64,000 nt of DNA from positions 1,426,001-1,490,000 of the forward strand of contig JABUKB010000001.1 of assembly GCA_014595895.1 (NCBI GenBank), given 5' to 3'. The position numbers and the translations under genes are program-made. Source of the stretch: Lysinibacillus odysseyi. GTDB taxonomy: Bacteria > Bacillota > Bacilli > Bacillales_A > Planococcaceae. Numbering within the stretch: the first letter of the stretch is position 1; the number at the start of each line of letters is the position of its first letter. The notes beneath the pieces were generated by a model. That model had not been told where the DNA came from and did not search any database. It saw only the letters and a program-made list of their open reading frames with translations. Shown here piece after piece: positions 54,983 through 63,371 of the stretch.

Positions 54983-55876
54983 ATGTTTAGTCAATATTTT
55001 GGTCACTATTTACTTAATCGTTCACTGCTCACACATGAAGAGCTAACAAAAGCTTTAGACATCGAAAAATCAGTACATGTAAAATTGGGCGTTATTGCTG
55101 TAGATAAAGGCTTACTGACATCTGCACAAGTAGAGGAAGTACATGAAAAACAGAAGCAAGTCGATAAACGTTTTGGTGAAATCGCTGTAGAGCTTGGTTA
55201 TTTAACCGTAGCACAAGTAGAAGAACTGATCTCTCATCAAAAACAAAGCCACCTTTATTTAGCTCAAGCTTTAGTGGATCTAAACTTAATGAATATGGAA
55301 CAATTTAGCGCTGCTTTACATGATTATAAAAAAGCGTATAGCCTTTCGGATGATCAATTTGAAAACATCCGTAATGGCGATGTTGAAACATTAATCGATC
55401 ATATTTTAATACATCAAGACGCTGAGATAAAGGACAAGTATAGTGCTTACTTATCGCTATTTGCTAAAAATATGGTTCGTTTTATTGATAATCAAATCTA
55501 TTTAGAAGTAGTTGATGAAAAAGCGATTGAACAAGGTCAGTGGGTCGTTTACCAAAAAATCGCTGGGGATGCACCATTATTTACAGCATTTAATTTACCG
55601 GAGGATGTCCTACTACATGTTGCTTCTGTTTACGCAGAAGAAGACATTACACAAGTGGATGAATTGGCAAAGGATGCTGTAAGTGAGTTTTTAAATTTAC
55701 ACAACGGTATTTATTTAGTGAATATGTCCAACTGGGGCACAGAGCTGACGATGAGTCCGCAACAAATTGCCCCAGCAGCACATATTTCTGGTGATTTTTT
55801 ACCCGTTCAAGTAGAGACAACGAAAGGTACATTCCAACTATTGCTTACTACAGATGTACAATCGGTTACTATTTAA
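54983..55876 (+). CDS. MshEN-like plus CheX-like protein
   Basis: 297 residues. Residues ~5-115 hold four related helical repeats (LLNRSLLTHEELTKAL, KLGVIAVDKGLLTSAQVEEV, RFGEIAVELGYLTVAQVEEL, YLAQALVDLNLMNMEQF) like the GspE N-terminal/MshEN module, a known c-di-GMP-binding fold. Residues ~155-297 resemble CheX/CheC-class phosphatases (YAEEDITQVDELAKDAVSEF, MSPQQIAPAAHISGDFLPV). Possibly a c-di-GMP-gated phosphatase for the CheY-like partner; inference. AAGGAGG precedes ATG 54983. Confidence 0.72.
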   Translation: MFSQYFGHYLLNRSLLTHEELTKALDIEKSVHVKLGVIAVDKGLLTSAQVEEVHEKQKQVDKRFGEIAVELGYLTVAQVEELISHQKQSHLYLAQALVDLNLMNMEQFSAALHDYKKAYSLSDDQFENIRNGDVETLIDHILIHQDAEIKDKYSAYLSLFAKNMVRFIDNQIYLEVVDEKAIEQGQWVVYQKIAGDAPLFTAFNLPEDVLLHVASVYAEEDITQVDELAKDAVSEFLNLHNGIYLVNMSNWGTELTMSPQQIAPAAHISGDFLPVQVETTKGTFQLLLTTDVQSVTI

Positions 55877-56001
55877 TATTTACTTTGCGCTGTTCGCTAT
55901 GTCGGAGAGCGCTTTTTTCTTTCTCTTCTTCTGCTAGCTTTCAAACAGTTTAAAAGAGCAGTATGCTTACATTATATTTATGAAAGAAAGGGTGCAAAAC
56001 A

Positions 56002-56709
56002 GTGCATACTCAAGAGGTTTTAACAGCGCTCGAAGCTTTAGGGAAAGAACGAACAAAGAAAATGTACTTATCAAACGGAGCGAAGGAACCTGTTTTTGGC
56101 GTGGCAACAGGTGCAATGAAGCCGCTTTTTAAGCAAATTAAACATAACCAAGCTTTAGCTGATGCATTATACAATACCGGAAACTATGATGCGATGTATT
56201 TTGCTGGCATGATTGCAGAACCACTTGTCATGACGCAAGCCGACTTTGAACGTTGGATAGACGTGGCTTACTTCTATATGATTTCTGACTATGTGGTAGC
56301 GGTGACGTTAGCCGAATCCCCTCTCGCACAGGATATTGCTGATGCATGGATAGCGAGTGGCGAGGAATTAAAAATGTCCGCTGGCTGGAGTTGCTACTGC
56401 TGGCTGCTCGGTCGATACCCTGATCATCATTTTGATAAAGAAAAGCTTGATGCCATGCTTGAACAAGTACAGCAAACCATCCATAGTGCACCCGACCGCG
56501 CAAAAGCTTCTATGAATAACTTTTTGTATACTGTTGGTGTTTCCTATATTCCTTTACATGAAAAGGCATTAGCCATAGCCGAAGCAGTTGGGAAAGTGGA
56601 AATTCAGCGCGAAAACAAAAAAAGCAGTGTTGTTTATGCGTATGAAAATATACAAAAAGATATCGAAAAAAATCGCATCGGTTTTAAACGAAAATATGTA
56701 AGGTGTTAA
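56002..56709 (+). CDS. AlkD-like DNA alkylation repair protein
   Basis: 235 residues of HEAT-like helices. AlkD-family features: NGAKEPVFGVATGAMKPLFK, LYNTGNYDAMYFAGMIAEP, and SAGWSCYCWLLGRYPD. AlkD-like glycosylases excise bulky alkylated bases; this one belongs to a divergent branch, so the activity is uncertain. GTG start 56002 with AAAGGG upstream. Monocistronic. Confidence 0.78.
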   Translation: MHTQEVLTALEALGKERTKKMYLSNGAKEPVFGVATGAMKPLFKQIKHNQALADALYNTGNYDAMYFAGMIAEPLVMTQADFERWIDVAYFYMISDYVVAVTLAESPLAQDIADAWIASGEELKMSAGWSCYCWLLGRYPDHHFDKEKLDAMLEQVQQTIHSAPDRAKASMNNFLYTVGVSYIPLHEKALAIAEAVGKVEIQRENKKSSVVYAYENIQKDIEKNRIGFKRKYVRC

Positions 56710-56714
56710 TTCAG

Positions 56715-56748
56715 CCTGAGCAGTGAACATTTCATTGCTCAGGTTTTT
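56715..56748 (+). terminator. Terminator after the AlkD-like gene
   Basis: A 13-bp stem with one G-U pair (56715-56727 / 56731-56743) followed by TTTTTA. Confidence 0.8.
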
Positions 56749-56849
56749 ATTTCGTCACCCGAAATACTTTACAATTTTTTTAGCGAGGCGTAGTATGAAT
56801 ATGAGGGTTTAGTGAAATGCTCTTTTACATACTCAGAAAGGTGATACAT

Positions 56850-58034
56850 TTGGAACAACAAAATCGAATATTTACAAAACGCTTTATCAGTTTATTTCTA
56901 ACAAATATTGCGGTCTTTTTGGTTTTTTATGGACTGACCACAACATTGCCACTATATGCAATTGGAACGTTGGGAGTTTCGGAAGAAGAATCCGGGCTGC
57001 CTGTAACAGCATTCTTGATCGCCGCTATTATTGTACGTCCATTTTCCGGTAAGTTACTTGATTTATATGGCAAAAAGAAATTATTAATGATTGCTCTTGT
57101 TTTCTATTTACTATGCAACATTCTTTATTTATTTGTCGAACCCTTTTCTTTATTGCTCGCCCTGCGTTTCTTCCAAGGTATTTGGTTTAGCATAGTGACG
57201 ACAGCCGCAAGCTCCCTGGCAGCAGATATCATTCCAGCAAATAAAAAAGGTGCGGGTCTCGGCTATTTTACTATGTCAAATAACTTGGCCATTGTTATCG
57301 GCCCGTTTATCTCTATTTTAGTTGTGCAGCACTATAGCTTTGATACACTATTTCTTGTCCTTACTATTATCGTCGCAATTGGTGCTGTTATAGCAGCTAC
57401 TATTAAAACGGATGATTTAATAAAGCCGGTTTTAACCAATCGACGTTTAACATTTTCATTTCATGATTTATTCGAGAAAAAAGCTCTCCCAGTTGCTGTA
57501 TTAGCCAGCATCATCGGCTTTAGCTATGCGAGCGTTCTTTCTTTCTTGTCCTTATATGCGGAAAACAAAGGGCTGCTTGCTGCGGCCAGTTACTTCTATG
57601 TCGTGTTTGCAGCTGCGATGTTGCTAACGCGTCCTTTCACTGGCAAAATCTATGATACAAAAGGTCCTAAATACGTGGTGATTCCCGCTATTTTCTCATT
57701 CGCTCTTGGACTCGTATTACTTGGTTTGGCAGACGACGCCCTCTTATTTTTAGGATCTGCTCTTTTCATTGGTTTTGGATATGGTACAGTCACGACAAGC
57801 TTTCAAACACTGGCCGTACAATCGGCTTTGATTGAACGAAGTGCTTATGCGACAGCCACGTACTTTACATTTTTTGACCTTGGTATTGCTTTAGGCTCGT
57901 ATATTTTAGGTATTATCGCTACAGCAATGGGATATGAAAATATATTCTTTGTCGCTGCCTTGTTGTTAGCCATTGTTTTCGTGCTTTATATGATTCAAGA
58001 AAGAGCTATGCAAAAAAGGAAAACATATCAGTAA
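56850..58034 (+). CDS. MFS transporter
   Basis: 394 residues, twelve membrane segments. MFS loop 2-3 motif RPFSGKLLDLYGKKKLL, repeated in the second half as RPFTGKIYDTKGPKYV. Drug-efflux-like (YwoG/YfkF type); substrate unknown. TTG 56850 is preferred: AAAGGTG lies six bases upstream. Its natural terminator hairpin is interrupted by the insertion at 58061. Confidence 0.87.
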   Translation: MEQQNRIFTKRFISLFLTNIAVFLVFYGLTTTLPLYAIGTLGVSEEESGLPVTAFLIAAIIVRPFSGKLLDLYGKKKLLMIALVFYLLCNILYLFVEPFSLLLALRFFQGIWFSIVTTAASSLAADIIPANKKGAGLGYFTMSNNLAIVIGPFISILVVQHYSFDTLFLVLTIIVAIGAVIAATIKTDDLIKPVLTNRRLTFSFHDLFEKKALPVAVLASIIGFSYASVLSFLSLYAENKGLLAAASYFYVVFAAAMLLTRPFTGKIYDTKGPKYVVIPAIFSFALGLVLLGLADDALLFLGSALFIGFGYGTVTTSFQTLAVQSALIERSAYATATYFTFFDLGIALGSYILGIIATAMGYENIFFVAALLLAIVFVLYMIQERAMQKRKTYQ

Positions 58035-58132
58035 AAGCCAAAAAAGCCTCTACCCTATTTGGTAACGGGTTCCGTTTTGAAGTGCAAACAAGGGCATAAC
58101 AACGTAAATCACATACTGATTTTTATTCAAAT

Positions 58133-58172
58133 AAACAGAGCAATTCGTACTTGAATTTGCTTCTGTTTTTTT
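58133..58172 (+). terminator. Terminator-like hairpin at the left end of the insertion
   Basis: AACAGAGCAATTC (58134-58146) pairs with GAATTTGCTTCTGTT with two bulges, then T-run. May now stop MFS transcription or shield the cargo from read-through. Confidence 0.5.
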
Positions 58173-58178
58173 ATGTTA

Positions 58179-58208
58179 TTGGGAATATTTACAAATCAGT
58201 TGTATACT
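58179..58208 (+). promoter_or_regulatory. Candidate promoter of the CPBP protease gene
   Basis: TTGGGA (58179-58184), 18 bp, TATACT (58203-58208), 31 bases before the GTG start. Confidence 0.45.
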
Positions 58209-58238
58209 ATAAAAAACAATAGAAAAGGAGGTTATACA

Positions 58239-58850
58239 GTGGAAACTTTTAATTTGTTAATTAGTGCTATTTTGCAAGTAATACTATTCTCCATTATTCC
58301 TTTTATTTGTTGGATGATTTTTGGAAGGAAAGAAGCCAACTTTTTTAAATGGTTAGGTTTTAAAAAACCAGTAATTCAAAATAAAGCCAGATATATTATT
58401 ATCTTTCTTACGACAGTAATTTTCTTGTCCATACCTTCATTCCTTATTGTTCCATTTTTTATAGATAAATCGGTATTGGCAACCAGTCAATTTTACGGAC
58501 AGGGTGTATCTATGTTAGTTCCTGCCTTGATTTATGCTTTTTTACAAACAGGTCTTTCAGAAGAATTATTTTTTAAAGGTTTTTTAACGAAAAGATTTAT
58601 TCGTAAATTTGGCTTTCAGGTTGGAAATGGATTACAAAGTCTATTATTTGGTCTTATGCATGGAGTAATGTTTATATCAATTTCAGGGATATTGGGAGCA
58701 ATTATAGTTATTTTATTTACAGGTATAGCAGGATGGCTAATGGGATGGATAAATGAAAAAGAGTCAGATGGTTCAATTGTGTCAAGTTGGTTGCTTCATG
58801 GTTGTGTTAATTATTTAGCATCCATATTCGCAATGTTCGCAATTTTATAA
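58239..58850 (+). CDS. CPBP family intramembrane metalloprotease (CAAX/bacteriocin-immunity type)
   Basis: 203 residues, six or seven membrane segments. Motif 1 SEELFFKGFL has the EE pair but Lys in place of the usual Arg of EExxxR; motif 2 FGLMHGVMF (FxxxH); motif 3 SWLLHGCVNY (HxxxN). The family includes bacteriocin self-immunity proteins and CAAX-like proteases. GTG 58239 follows AAGGAGG by seven bases. Inside the insertion, so probably cargo. Confidence 0.83.
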   Translation: METFNLLISAILQVILFSIIPFICWMIFGRKEANFFKWLGFKKPVIQNKARYIIIFLTTVIFLSIPSFLIVPFFIDKSVLATSQFYGQGVSMLVPALIYAFLQTGLSEELFFKGFLTKRFIRKFGFQVGNGLQSLLFGLMHGVMFISISGILGAIIVILFTGIAGWLMGWINEKESDGSIVSSWLLHGCVNYLASIFAMFAIL

Positions 58851-58925
58851 TACTAGTTCTTGGTTTTAAATGTTATGAAACCAAGTCTATTTAAATTAAT
58901 TTATGCAGCAGTAATAAACAGTCAT

Positions 58926-59908
58926 TTATTTATACAGAATATCAAAAATCGTATAAGCTCTATCAGCGATATCAATTCGTTCCGCTGGTGTTCTATCATC
59001 GCCATTGTAACTCTTAACAGGCATACAGAAATTATAATAAGTTCGTAAAATTGTTAACGCATATTGTGCATATTTAGGGTTGTAGTTGGCGTAAATATAA
59101 GATTTTTTATCCGCTTTGCTGTTAATAAAGGACGTTCTAAAATTGAAATTTTACGTCTAATCAGTTGAATGAACGAGTTGGTTGCATGGTCATTCACTTT
59201 TAAGAGTAGATTCGTTAAATGACCTTTGTCTAAGCGACTAACATCTGTTCGACATACGACCCAAGCATAACCTTTATCTTTAAATGCAATGGGTTGTAGT
59301 ATTTCTGTTCTTCTGGATTTCGGTACAAGTTTATTGTTTTTTTAATCATATCCACCAGTTCGGTATGCCCTAACAACTCTTTTAAATACATATACGCTTT
59401 GTGATGATAAGACCCACTGATTTTATTCATTGTGGCCCAATCATTTACAAGTTCTCTAACCTCTGAATACTGCTTATATGCTTGTTTCAATGATTTATCT
59501 TTATGGTATTGATAAATAAAGAGATGTGCATTTTCTTGTAAAAATTCATTAGAGAATACACGATGAATTGGATTAATTAATGAACCATCTTCATCTGCGA
59601 CAAATCGCCATTTATTTGCTTTGACCATTTGTTGAATCAACCATAATTGAGCCATTGTTGTATAGGAGGATGTGACATGAAAACCTTCAACATATGCGGC
59701 TCTTTTATTAACTTCCGTTAATTCTGTTAAATAGTCACTATTCGTTTGGAAATCATTTGGAGTTGGCTTCATTGGATATGAAGGATATTTTAATCTCTCG
59801 TTTTTGCGACAAAAGAAGTCTACATGGGTTTCGAGTTCTTTCAGAAATTTTCCACGAAACTTGCTTCGCATTTGCATGTTTAGGTTTAATATATTATATC
59901 GATTTCAT
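58926..59908 (-). pseudogene. IS transposase, multiply frameshifted
   Basis: ATG 59908 behind AGAGGTGATTAT opens a frame that stops after four codons; coding-like pieces then alternate frames. The longest (59877-59230) holds TELTEVNKRAAYVEGFHV, SSYTTMAQLWLIQQMVKA and ANKWRFVADEDGSLINPIHR, recalling transposases of Bacillus insertion elements. A shift near 59270 continues as GYAWVVCRTDVSRLDKG and NDHATNSFIQLIRRKISILE, another near 59115 as YIYANYNPKYAQYALTILR, ending TAA 58926. At least three breaks: dead gene. IS family not assigned. Confidence 0.75.
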
Positions 59909-60060
59909 ATAATCACCTCTATGAATATATTACTAATTTTTACTCAAAATTGTATAATAAAAACATAGGTAGAATAAATATTCTTCCATTGAAATTGATA
60001 GTGTAAATTTATGTGTAATTTTCTATATAAAATCGAATACTCGTTGATAATACAGCAAAT

Positions 60061-60098
60061 AAAAGCATGTAAAAATCATTATGATTTCACATGCTTTT
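60061..60098. terminator. Hairpin at the right end of the insertion
   Basis: AAAAGCATGT-AAAATCAT (60061-60079) pairs with ATGATTT-ACATGCTTTT (60081-60098), one mismatch; A/T runs on both sides allow either direction. Confidence 0.65.
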
Positions 60099-60190
60099 AT
60101 TTATGTTATTTTGTGTTTTGAACTCTTAAACGGAACCCGTTACCTATTTGGGGAGAGGTTTTTATGTTGCCATATATAGATTGTTAGTAT

Positions 60191-60979
60191 TTATTCTAAG
60201 GTATTTTCACCATACCTTTCCCATAACAAAGGAAATTTATTCCTTAATCCCTCTTCATCATCTTCCTCCCAATCAAATTCCATTTCCGGTTGCACATAAT
60301 TATCATTCGAGAGTTGGTTGTATAAATTGTAGTAATGCTCATCATCAAGCCCCGTTTTCTCTTCATAAGCCATACTAGCGACGTACAGCAGTTCTTCAAA
60401 CTCTGGAACACCGCCTTCCTCCTCCAGTAGTTTAAGATGAGGTATAATTTCTTCTGGATTTTTCATGACCGTTTCATAAACATCCTTTCCTAGGTAGAGC
60501 AGCCAAGCCCTAAAATAATCAAAGGTATCATCCGAACATCCCCCCATAATAATATAAGCAGCTGCCCATAGGTTGGATGTGTAAGATTTGTAATAATGCT
60601 GGTTGAAAATAGTATCAAACCTTACAATATCTTTTACCGGCCTTTTGGACAGGTCATTCACTAACCACTCCAGTTGCTCATCAGGATCTTCCCCTTTTTT
60701 CTTCGCGGTCTCAAGTAGCTTCCAAAACAAGTCTTCTGTTATACCGCTATCTTTTATTACCTGTTCCGATAAACTTGCCACAGCATATCCCTTTTTCAAC
60801 TTGGAGTGAATCAGTTTATTGGCTTCTTTCCGACAGTCTTCTTCCGATTCAAATTCTTTCGTTTTCACGGCTCCAACCGTCCCAGCTTTTCCGTATGTGA
60901 CAGTAAATGAATTTCCTGTAACGCTAATTTTCCAGAACTTATTTGATACATCGTCTTTATAGATGAGTAATGTTTCCAT
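60191..60979 (-). CDS. WGR plus DUF4240 domain protein
   Basis: 262 residues. Residues ~1-70 form a WGR-like domain ([28 protein letters not shown]). Residues ~80-225 match DUF4240 ([57 protein letters not shown]). Such proteins often sit beside polymorphic toxins and immunity genes; activity unknown. Separate from the next gene by ~110 nt. Confidence 0.78.
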   Translation of the reverse strand: METLLIYKDDVSNKFWKISVTGNSFTVTYGKAGTVGAVKTKEFESEEDCRKEANKLIHSKLKKGYAVASLSEQVIKDSGITEDLFWKLLETAKKKGEDPDEQLEWLVNDLSKRPVKDIVRFDTIFNQHYYKSYTSNLWAAAYIIMGGCSDDTFDYFRAWLLYLGKDVYETVMKNPEEIIPHLKLLEEEGGVPEFEELLYVASMAYEEKTGLDDEHYYNLYNQLSNDNYVQPEMEFDWEEDDEEGLRNKFPLLWERYGENTLE

Positions 60980-61087
60980 GAATCAGCCCTCCCAAACAGT
61001 TAGTACAACTAGGTGAACTTTATGGTTTAATAAGAAAACTGTAAATTTGTTAGTCCAAAGGTTAAGCAGTAGAAATTTTTAAAATCT

Positions 61088-62038
61088 CTATTCATCCTCA
61101 TCACTTCCCAAGAAATCAATCATAACAGCAACAATTTCACCAGACGCATTCTCTTTCATATAAACCGGGTATAAGCCATCCCCATATCCTGACATCGCTA
61201 CCGCACCCCCGGGAACAATTCCACCTTGCTGTTCAGTTGAAACCGCATCGCAACACGCAACATAGTATTTGGATACATGATCATCCATGTCAATCTCATA
61301 CACATTTTCTACTTCACCTATTATTTTTTCATCATCGTTAAAAAAGGTGAAATCAAAAATACCAGCTTGGGCTGAATCCACAGCAATTAACTGATCAATT
61401 GGGAGCCATTCCCCTTCAGGCTCTGTATTTCCCCAAAAGGCTGTAAGTTGATGCACAACCTCTTCCTCATCATAAGAAACAGTAGCCGACCAAGTCCCTC
61501 TTTTAGCTGGTTTTAACAGAGCCTGCAAATCTTCCGTATCTTCTTCATCATAGCCATAGCAAGGATCGCTTATGATAAGCTTGCCACTCGTCACTTGGAA
61601 TGTTCCGAAGGAGATTGTTACATTTCTATAATTAGCAACCTCACGTTCGATAAATTCTTTCAATGACAAAGCTATGCTCCTAGCTTGGGTTGTTTCATGA
61701 TCCCAAATGTATATTTGATCTTGTACAAACTTTTTTCTCACACGAAAGCATAGTTTATCCCCTGTTCCGTTCTCACCAATTACTATTAAATCTTTTGGCA
61801 AACTTTCTTCTTTTTGCTCTAGATTTTGTCTTACGATATCGTCCCAAGTTTGTTTTGGATTGAGATTATCCTGAATCGGATAGAGAATCCAATCACCAAT
61901 CTCAGGATGATTTATCAACGTAAAAAGTTCTTTATATTCTTCCGGGAACAGTACACCTAACTTTTCTTCCGTTGCTTTTATCTGTATTTCATCCACTCCC
62001 GGTTTTCTTGTTGGGAGCAACTCGATTAGATTCTTCAT
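61088..62038 (-). CDS. SMI1/KNR4 plus DUF4241 protein, immunity-like
   Basis: 316 residues, acidic. N-terminal SMI1/KN4-type domain (~12-135): EIQIKATEEKLGVLFPEEYKELF, GDWILYPIQD and a C-terminal SLKEFIERE. C-terminal DUF4241-like domain (~150-312): SGKLIISDPCYGYD, GTWSATVSYDEE, VDSAQAGIFDF and VAMSGYGDGLYPVY. SMI1-family proteins commonly neutralise secreted nuclease toxins. No toxin gene lies nearby, so it looks like an orphan immunity gene. Confidence 0.8.
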   Translation of the reverse strand: MKNLIELLPTRKPGVDEIQIKATEEKLGVLFPEEYKELFTLINHPEIGDWILYPIQDNLNPKQTWDDIVRQNLEQKEESLPKDLIVIGENGTGDKLCFRVRKKFVQDQIYIWDHETTQARSIALSLKEFIEREVANYRNVTISFGTFQVTSGKLIISDPCYGYDEEDTEDLQALLKPAKRGTWSATVSYDEEEVVHQLTAFWGNTEPEGEWLPIDQLIAVDSAQAGIFDFTFFNDDEKIIGEVENVYEIDMDDHVSKYYVACCDAVSTEQQGGIVPGGAVAMSGYGDGLYPVYMKENASGEIVAVMIDFLGSDEDE

Positions 62039-62139
62039 AATTGACCTGCCTTTATTAAAATTATAGGAAAGTTATTTTGTTTGTAATGCTCTTTCTTCGC
62101 AATCTCTTCAGGATATTTTAGCATAAACTCTCAATTTCG

Positions 62140-62241
62140 ATGTCGATTGTTATGCAGGTAAATGGTCCTTTAGCTAAAGAAGGCACAATTCCTTTTCAAG
62201 AATTGTACCCGATTGTTGAAGGTATAAGCATGTGTTTTTAA
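62140..62241 (+). pseudogene. Small coding remnant between the SMI1 and membrane-peptide genes
   Basis: A 33-codon frame (MSIVMQVNGPLAKEGTIPFQ, ELYPIVEGISMCF) without a ribosome site. Protein-like, probably the tail of a lost gene. The rest of 62039-62604 is A+T-rich and shows nothing I can name. Confidence 0.3.
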
Positions 62242-62604
62242 ACTAACATACCTTTTAAAAATGTTAAATCTAAAGGTTGAAAAATAAAATATAGATAATT
62301 AGAAGGTATTTTATTTCCTTATTTTCACATTGAACAATAAATAACTGCTATACATTTTATTGATTTCCTACCTTTGTTTCCATAGTTACGTTGTCTATTG
62401 TAATTTAGGCTGTTTTCGTAAAATTTGTGTTTTTAAATAAAAAACAAAAATGTAGCAATTGACAATTCTCTTTAAAAGAGTAAAATTACACTAAATTGGA
62501 AATCAGGTTTTTCTTAAGAAGGATAAAACAAATAAGTAATAAAATCTTGAAAATGAATACTTAAAAAATCTATGGAACTAAAATTTATGGGAGGTGAAAG
62601 AAGT

Positions 62605-62760
62605 ATGACATTTTTATCAATTATTGCAGTTCTTATAATAGGGTTACTAATGTTATCGATTGGTTTAGCAAATAAAAAAAGATGGTTGAAATTCCTATCA
62701 ATAATTCCACTTACGATTTCAGTTTGGCAACTTGCAAATCTATTTTTAATGGGCTTATAG
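62605..62760 (+). CDS. Small two-span membrane protein
   Basis: 51 residues: TM1 FLSIIAVLIIGLLMLSIGLA, a basic loop NKKRWLK, TM2 FLSIIPLTISVWQLANLFL. GGGAGGTGA lies seven bases before ATG 62605, and an intrinsic terminator follows, so it is likely expressed. The open frame extends 11 codons upstream over the ribosome site. Family unknown. Confidence 0.65.
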   Translation: MTFLSIIAVLIIGLLMLSIGLANKKRWLKFLSIIPLTISVWQLANLFLMGL

Positions 62761-62792
62761 AGTTTATACTCCCTTGATATTATCGATAAAAG

Positions 62793-62816
62793 AGACCTTA
62801 GAAAAAGGTCTTTTTT
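62793..62816 (+). terminator. Terminator after the small membrane protein gene
   Basis: A 7-bp stem AGACCTT (62793-62799) / AAGGTCT (62805-62811) followed by T5. Confidence 0.75.
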
Positions 62817-63371
62817 GTACACTTCTTAGCATTTCTGTTGCAACTTCTTAAAAAATGTTCCATTCAAGTTTTTTAGGAGATTATGAAATTTACTGTCGTG
62901 TTGAATAATGTTTGAATTAAGTGGGTCCTCCGAAACTTTATCTGCCTAAAGTTGATTAATATTTTCGTTTAGATAACTGCCATCGAAATTTTTGTCTTTA
63001 AGATTTATATCTGGCGTAATCAAAATATAGAAGAAACTCCAACTTAATTTGCTAAAGTACACTCATATTTAGACTATGTTAAGCAACAAACATACTCAGA
63101 CGAAGCGAATCACAACTTATCTAGCTACATCTCATTTTAATATCTCACAGAGCTAGGAAATAAAAGTATATCGGATAGTTTTAATTGTATGATATGGCCA
63201 ATAAATAAATTTTAGGTCATTAATAGATTTTTTAAAAACATAAAAATAAAGAGCCATTCTATTTTATTAGAAAAGGCTCCATGCATAGCAAGTGAGTTTT
63301 GATATTATTTAACCAAAACTTTTCTAGTATATTCTTATTGTTCTTTCTATTCCTCCAACTAGTCCGTGTAC
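62817..63371. other. 550-nt gap with one coding remnant
   Basis: The plus-strand frame 63048-63140 (FAKVHSYLDYVKQQTYSDEA, NHNLSSYISF) is protein-like but has no start; a stop just before it separates RNQNIEETPT in the same frame. Probably a decayed gene. No terminator of quality was found behind the GGDEF gene. Confidence 0.35.

Larger units (their letters stand above)
58061..60144. mobile_element. 2.1-kb insertion carrying a CPBP protease gene and a broken transposase
   Basis: Perfect 17-bp terminal inverted repeats: GGTAACGGGTTCCGTTT at 58061-58077 and its complement at 60128-60144. Flanking TATTT is duplicated (58056-58060, 60145-60149); if the terminal GG/CC belong to the target, the duplication is CCTATTTGG (9 bp). 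Joining the flanks restores a terminator stem CCTCTACCC-TATTT-GGGGAGAGG followed by T5, i.e. the MFS terminator was the target. It has lost transposase function. Confidence 0.85.

Noticed and set aside
62514-62822. A 102-residue minus-strand frame opposite the small membrane protein
   Set aside because: No ribosome site; the plus-strand 62605-62760 gene has a strong site and a terminator, so this is its shadow.
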